The notes under the pieces were generated by a model that saw nothing but the letters and a program-made list of their open reading frames with translations, was not told the DNA's origin and searched no databases. From an uncultured Gammaproteobacteria bacterium (GTDB lineage: Bacteria > Pseudomonadota > Gammaproteobacteria > Steroidobacterales > Woeseiaceae), in assembly GCA_938003715.1 (NCBI GenBank), contig CALKYK010000584.1, forward strand, positions 1-8,969: a stretch of 8,969 bases of DNA, read 5' to 3'. The position numbers and the translations under genes are program-made. Below, in pieces: positions 4,975 through 8,969 of the stretch; position 1 is the stretch's first letter, and every line of letters starts with the position of its first letter.

Positions 4975-7434
4975 CTAGAATTCGTAGCTGAAGCGTACTC
5001 CTGCCGTTCTCGGTCGCGACGGGCCGAACGTGTGCTGCGTGAAAATGTTGATCGCGCTCGGGTCATCCGCGTAATTGCCGTCGTACCAGATGCCGTCGAA
5101 TACGTTTTCGAGGTACGCGCTGACGCGCCAGGTATCGGTGCGGTATCCCAGGTTGATGTCAGTCTGGTTGAGCGCCGCGATGCGCTGGAAGATCAGGCTC
5201 GGGTCGGGCCAGTCGCCGCGGTAGTCGTCTTCCCACGACCAGGCGATATTGCCGAACACCTCGCCGTTCTGCAGCGGGTAGTTCACGTTCAATACCGCGA
5301 ACGCGGTGTACTCCGGTGCCCAGGGGATCGAGTTGCCTTCGCAGGCATCCGCAGAACCCGTGAGCTCCTCGCCTGCGCCGCAGAACGCCTGCACGTTGAC
5401 CGCCTCGGAATCGAACCACGATGCGCCGAGCCGCAGGTCGACGTATTCGGTGAGCGCGGTATTCACCTCGACCTCGACGCCGGTGCCGTCGACCTGGCCG
5501 ACGTTGTCGACGATGACGCGCGGGCCCTCGGTGAAGATCGCCTGCAGGTCCTCGTAGTCGTACAGGAACGCCGTTGCCGCCACCTGTGTCCGCCCCTCCA
5601 TGAACGTGCCCTTGAACCCGACTTCGTAGGAAATGACGGTTTCGGGCCCGAAGTCGCCGGGCCGGTCGACGCCGGGCAACGCAACGCATAGCCCCCAGAC
5701 GAAGTTCGCGCACGACGGGCCCTCCACGTTGAAGCTGCCGAAGCCGCCGGGTTTGTACCCCGTAGTGATGCTGCCGAAAAACAGCGCATCGTCGTTCGCC
5801 TGCCAGTTCGCGACCACGCGCCAGGTGACCTCGTCCCAGTCCTGCTTGTCGCGCACCGGACCGTTCGGCGTAGAGAAGCCGGTCTGCACTTTGAAGTTGA
5901 GCAGCGAGTTGCCCGGGTCCGGCAGCACCTCCTGCGAAAAGTCCTTCTCGTCGTACGTGTAGCGTACTCCGACGCTGACGTCGAATGACTCGTTGAACGC
6001 GTAGCTCAGGTCGACGTAGGCCGAATAGCCCTGGTACTTGCCGATGACGCGGTTGCGGTCGTTGATCAATCCCGTCGCAGACGGCGTCCAGGTGGTACTG
6101 CCGAAGTAGTAATTGAGTATGTAGTCTGCGTAATAGGTGTTGCCGTTGTAGGCGTCGAGATAGTTGTAGTAGTCGAACATGTCCTGGCAGGTGTTGTACC
6201 AGTAGCCCAGGCAGTACGCGTCTTCCTCCTGCTGCCCGAGGAAAATCGTATCGATGTTCTCGCGGTAAAAAGATGCGCCGGCATACCAACTCAGTGGCCC
6301 GTCATTGTTCGAGGTGAGCCGGAACTCCTGCTCGAAGTAATCGCCCGTTTGTTCCTGCCCGTAGTTGAAGAGCAGCAGCGGCGAGCCGTCGAAGTCCTCG
6401 ACGTAAGCGTAGTCGTGATCCTTGAACCCGGTGATCGACGTGAACGTCGCGTTGTCCATGTCGAAATCGATTTGCAGGCCGGTCGAGAAGATTTCGGAGT
6501 CGTCCCTGGGCGGCAACGAATTGTCGTTGTTGACGGTGCGCCCGTCCGGAGAGACCGCCGGCGGCACGCCACCGTTGATACGCGTGTGGTGGACGACGTA
6601 GGCGTTACCGAGACCCGTCTGACGGTACACGGTGCCGAACTGGTTCCGGTCCTCGTACTCCAGCATCAGGTCGGCGGTAATACGGTCCGTCTGGTAGCGG
6701 CCGGTCAGGCGCACAGCCTGTTTCTCGTGGAAAATCAGGTCCGGGCCGCCGGCCAGGTTCGGCACGTAGCCGTCCTCTTCCGAGTGGTAGCCGGCGAGAC
6801 GCACGCCGAAGTTCTCGCTGGCGGGCAGGTTCAGCGCACCTTCGAATACGAACACGCCACGCTCGCCCACGTCGAGCTCGACGAAGCCGCTCGTGCCGGT
6901 CAGGTCCGGCTTGGCCGTAATGATGTTCATCGCGCCGCTGACCGAGTTCCTGCCGAAAAGGAACCCCTGCGGTCCGCGCAGGATCTCCGCGCGATCGATG
7001 TCGTAGAGGCTGGACACCGCGGAGCCGTTGCGTCCCTGGTACAGGCCGTTCTTGTACAGGCTGACCGACGGATCGCCGCCGTTGCCGAAATCGATCGTGC
7101 GTATGCCGCGTACGCTGACGAAGTCGAGGAAGCTGTCCTTGCTGTTGCCGGAAATGCCGGGCGTGAAGGAGATCAGGTCCTTGATGTCGTTCAGGTTGAC
7201 CTCGCGGATCGCCTCGCCGGACATCGCGGTGATCGCCAGCGGCACGTCCATCACCGACTCGGCGCGCTTGGTCGCGGTCACGATGACTTCTTCCAGCACG
7301 CGCTCCTGCGCGAGCAGCGGCCCCGCCGCAACGCCGGCAATCAGCGCCGTCGAGACGGCCTGCGCCAGTGCGGTGCGCCGCGGCTGTAATTGATCCAGGT
7401 GAACGGGTACGAGCTGCGCTTCACGACTTGCCAT
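4975..7434 (-). CDS. TonB-dependent outer-membrane receptor
   Basis: An 819-residue outer-membrane beta-barrel that imports a scarce ligand using TonB-ExbBD energy. A signal peptide follows a long n-region: RR at 19-20, a hydrophobic core to about 41, and probable cleavage near LLA-QE. The TonB box lies in LEEVIVTATKR (47-57). The plug domain (about 60-175) includes LRGPQGFLFGRNSVSGAMNI (152-171). The barrel ends in GVRFSYEF with the terminal Phe needed for BAM insertion. Two oddities stand out: a Tyr/Asn-rich loop (407-444), and exactly six cysteines in three close pairs (408/416, 575/583, 685/698), probably loop disulfides. A strong ribosome binding site fixes the start. The family resembles the large group of receptors in oligotrophic Proteobacteria that take up varied organic molecules as well as siderophores. 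Linkage to an NSS symporter favours an organic nutrient, but the ligand cannot be read from sequence. Confidence 0.95.
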   Translation of the reverse strand: MASREAQLVPVHLDQLQPRRTALAQAVSTALIAGVAAGPLLAQERVLEEVIVTATKRAESVMDVPLAITAMSGEAIREVNLNDIKDLISFTPGISGNSKDSFLDFVSVRGIRTIDFGNGGDPSVSLYKNGLYQGRNGSAVSSLYDIDRAEILRGPQGFLFGRNSVSGAMNIITAKPDLTGTSGFVELDVGERGVFVFEGALNLPASENFGVRLAGYHSEEDGYVPNLAGGPDLIFHEKQAVRLTGRYQTDRITADLMLEYEDRNQFGTVYRQTGLGNAYVVHHTRINGGVPPAVSPDGRTVNNDNSLPPRDDSEIFSTGLQIDFDMDNATFTSITGFKDHDYAYVEDFDGSPLLLFNYGQEQTGDYFEQEFRLTSNNDGPLSWYAGASFYRENIDTIFLGQQEEDAYCLGYWYNTCQDMFDYYNYLDAYNGNTYYADYILNYYFGSTTWTPSATGLINDRNRVIGKYQGYSAYVDLSYAFNESFDVSVGVRYTYDEKDFSQEVLPDPGNSLLNFKVQTGFSTPNGPVRDKQDWDEVTWRVVANWQANDDALFFGSITTGYKPGGFGSFNVEGPSCANFVWGLCVALPGVDRPGDFGPETVISYEVGFKGTFMEGRTQVAATAFLYDYEDLQAIFTEGPRVIVDNVGQVDGTGVEVEVNTALTEYVDLRLGASWFDSEAVNVQAFCGAGEELTGSADACEGNSIPWAPEYTAFAVLNVNYPLQNGEVFGNIAWSWEDDYRGDWPDPSLIFQRIAALNQTDINLGYRTDTWRVSAYLENVFDGIWYDGNYADDPSAINIFTQHTFGPSRPRTAGVRFSYEF

Positions 7435-7436
7435 GT

Positions 7437-7444
7437 CCCCCTCC
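7437..7444 (-). promoter_or_regulatory. Strong ribosome binding site of the TonB receptor
   Basis: GGAGGGGG on the minus strand; the GGAGG core lies 5 nt before the ATG at 7434. This supports the long N-terminal n-region of the signal peptide as genuine. Confidence 0.75.
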
Positions 7445-7446
7445 AG

Positions 7447-7461
7447 TGCAAGCGGCTTGCA
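7447..7461. promoter_or_regulatory. 15-bp palindrome, possible operator before the TonB receptor
   Basis: TGCAAGC-G-GCTTGCA has perfect 7-bp arms around one central base and sits 2 nt upstream of the receptor's ribosome binding site. LacI-family regulators commonly bind TGNAANCGNTTNCA palindromes of 14 bp. This one is similar but has an odd centre. A bound repressor here would block elongation or initiation. No regulator gene is in the window. Confidence 0.45.
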
Positions 7462-7470
7462 GGATTTCGG

Positions 7471-7481
7471 CCGGATTCCGG
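7471..7481. repeat. Short palindrome in the receptor leader region
   Basis: CCGGA-T-TCCGG has perfect 5-bp arms around one base, 9 bp beyond the larger palindrome. It could be a second regulator site. In GC-rich DNA such a short palindrome may be chance. Confidence 0.25.
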
Positions 7482-7493
7482 ACCGTGGGAGCT

Positions 7494-7522
7494 AGGCTAC
7501 GCCCGGCCGATGGGCTTTGCAA
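7494..7522 (-). promoter_or_regulatory. Candidate sigma-70-type promoter for the receptor gene
   Basis: TTGCAA (7517-7522) as -35 and TAGCCT (7494-7499) as -10 are spaced by 17 nt on the minus strand, directly after the sulfotransferase stop. The -35 matches consensus at 4 of 6 bases and the -10 at 3 of 6, so the call is weak. It would put both palindromes in the transcribed leader. The 88-bp gap is room enough for a promoter and no terminator is seen. Confidence 0.3.
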
Positions 7523-8969
7523 TCAGACCGGCACGCCCTCGGTCTCGAGCGTTTGCCGCATCGTGGCCAGCTGCTCTTCGTAACGACGCCAGCGGCCGAT
7601 CGAACGCGTATGCACCGGCTCGCGCACCTGCACCGCGCTGGCCGTCGTTACCGCGGCTTTCTGCCGGTGGAAATCCAGGCAGGCGTCTTCCCAGGGCAGT
7701 TCCAGGAACTCGATCAGTGCCCGAGCGTTCGGCTCCAGGTCGCTGGTCGTCGCCTCGTACGAGATGTCGAAAAAGCGCTCGCCGAATCGCTCCCGCCAGG
7801 TGGACATCAGGTGGTAGTAGCGTGCGTGGTGCCGCGCCATTTCCGCCTGGTCGTAGGAATGCAGGTAGGCGTCGGCAAAAAGCTGCTTGAAACTCGCAAA
7901 GCACGCGTCCATCGGGTTGCGTGTCAGGTGCACGACTTTCGCCTTCGGCAAGGCCTTCAGGATCAGCGGCAGGTAGAGATAATTCGGCGGCAGCTTGTCG
8001 ACGAACCTCGGCAGGTCGCCGCGGACCGTTTTCGTCATCGTGATGTATGCGCCGCCGAGCTTCTGCACGTCGATCGTCGACGCCATCTCGGCGAGTTTGG
8101 CCGAATGCCGGCGCGGTTCTCGGTAATCCGCAAGGCGGCGCACGCAGGTGCCAAACTGCTTCAATTCGCCCGCGGAATATACCTGCGAGTGGCTGGTGAT
8201 GATTCGTTCTACCAGCGTCGTGCCGCTGCGCGGCTGGCCGACGACGAATATCGGCGACGGGTCGTCGTGACCTTTGCCTGGGCTTTGCATCCAGTCGTTC
8301 GTGAACGTCGCGGCAAAAGCGTCGTACATTTCGACCTCGGATGCCTCGTCGAACTCGATCGTGCTGCGGCGTGCGGCGGCACCCCTCGCAAACGCGTCGA
8401 ATGCGGCGTCCCAGTCTTCGAGATCCTCGAGCTCCTTGCCCAGCCCGTAATAAAGGAACGCGAGCGCGCGCGGGTTGCGGCCTTCCTGCTCGACGAGCCG
8501 CTGCAGAACGCCGACGTGCTCGCGGTCGGTCGCCTTGCGCAGGTTGGAGAGCAGCCAGTGCGCGTTGGCGTTGCCGGGCTGCAGTTGCAGCGACTTCCGC
8601 AATACCGCCTCCGCTTCGTCCAGCTCGCCGAGGAACATGTGGTTGTTGGCACGGTTGACGAGGAAGGGCACGCTGTCCGGCAACTTGTCCAGCGCTTTCG
8701 CGATCCAGCGCCCGGCTTCCTGCTGGTCACCGAGCAGGCCGTGCACCGCGCCGATCAGGTCGAGCACGACCGGGTTGCCGTCGTTGTGCTTTACCGCGTT
8801 CTCCAGTGCCTTGTCCGCTCGCGCCGGCTGGCCGGCCAGCATGAACAGCCGGGCGAGGTTGGCCCACGCGGCGCCGTGATCCGGCTTAAGCGTCGTGACC
8901 GAGCCGAACGCACTGACGGCGGTCCATGTCTGCTTCAGCTCGATCGCGATCAGGCCCACCAGGAAGTGC
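7523..8969 (-). CDS. TPR-repeat sulfotransferase, 5' end outside window
   Basis: A two-part protein: N-terminal tetratricopeptide repeats, then a PAPS-dependent sulfotransferase domain that would move a sulfuryl group from PAPS to an unknown acceptor. The frame is open to the window edge and begins mid-repeat (HFLVGLIAIELKQ), so the GTG at 8957-8959 is unlikely to be the start. TPR-like helices cover bases from the edge to about 8540, for example HGAAWANLARLFMLAGQPA and GELDEAEAVLRKSLQLQPGN. The 5'-phosphosulfate loop is IFVVGQPRSGTTLVERI, with GQPRSG at 8222-8239. The 3'-phosphate motif RNPMD is at 7907-7921, followed by the usual Ser. FVDKLPPNYLYL supplies the conserved DKLP lysine block, and AGEL is also family-typical. 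481 residues are visible. No signal peptide can be judged. Such proteins often sit next to TonB receptors in Proteobacteria, with function unresolved. The acceptor could be a glycan, lipid or protein. Confidence 0.93.
   Translation of the reverse strand, partial: HFLVGLIAIELKQTWTAVSAFGSVTTLKPDHGAAWANLARLFMLAGQPARADKALENAVKHNDGNPVVLDLIGAVHGLLGDQQEAGRWIAKALDKLPDSVPFLVNRANNHMFLGELDEAEAVLRKSLQLQPGNANAHWLLSNLRKATDREHVGVLQRLVEQEGRNPRALAFLYYGLGKELEDLEDWDAAFDAFARGAAARRSTIEFDEASEVEMYDAFAATFTNDWMQSPGKGHDDPSPIFVVGQPRSGTTLVERIITSHSQVYSAGELKQFGTCVRRLADYREPRRHSAKLAEMASTIDVQKLGGAYITMTKTVRGDLPRFVDKLPPNYLYLPLILKALPKAKVVHLTRNPMDACFASFKQLFADAYLHSYDQAEMARHHARYYHLMSTWRERFGERFFDISYEATTSDLEPNARALIEFLELPWEDACLDFHRQKAAVTTASAVQVREPVHTRSIGRWRRYEEQLATMRQTLETEGVPV

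Noticed and set aside
6349..7389. Long plus-strand open frame opposite the TonB receptor (346 codons)
   Set aside because: Low-complexity Val/Arg/Ala composition and no family motif. The minus strand carries the plug domain and TonB box.
8957..8959. GTG as the start of the TPR-sulfotransferase
   Set aside because: It falls inside a TPR helix and the frame continues to the window end.

Overview
The window reads as a high-GC proteobacterial chromosome segment. TonB-dependent uptake and a periplasm-directed signal peptide imply a Gram-negative. The pairing of a TonB receptor with a TPR-sulfotransferase, and the protocatechuate 4,5-cleavage genes, fit an environmental (possibly marine) gamma- or alphaproteobacterium; the sequence alone does not settle which. 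No RNA gene, CRISPR array, insertion sequence or integrase is seen, and base composition looks even throughout. The segment is densely coding, with no gap longer than 90 bp.

Two gene blocks face each other tail to tail at about 2784. The plus-strand block (1-2783) is an aromatic catabolic operon. It holds the 3' part of ligB (protocatechuate 4,5-dioxygenase beta subunit), ligC (4-carboxy-2-hydroxymuconate semialdehyde dehydrogenase) and pobA (4-hydroxybenzoate 3-hydroxylase). Together they would take 4-hydroxybenzoate to protocatechuate, open the ring between C4 and C5, and oxidise the product to 2-pyrone-4,6-dicarboxylate. The gene for the dioxygenase alpha subunit (ligA) and the lower pathway genes are expected outside the window, probably upstream of position 1.

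The minus-strand block (8969 down to 2785) holds, in order of transcription, a TPR-sulfotransferase (5' end off the window), a TonB-dependent outer-membrane receptor, a LeuT-like sodium symporter (NSS family), a 32-residue one-helix protein that overlaps the symporter by ATGA and matches the MetS-type small subunits, and an ABM-fold monooxygenase-like protein. Receptor, symporter and small subunit look like one uptake unit: the receptor imports across the outer membrane and the symporter across the inner one. The substrate is not known.

The points most worth a second look are the hidden small subunit, the symporter's altered TM6 substrate-site motif (Val-Ala-Val in place of the LeuT Gly-Phe-Gly), a tyrosine-rich surface loop and three cysteine pairs in the receptor, and a 15-bp palindrome beside the receptor's ribosome binding site. 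The individual genes belong to known families. I see no clearly new multi-gene system here.
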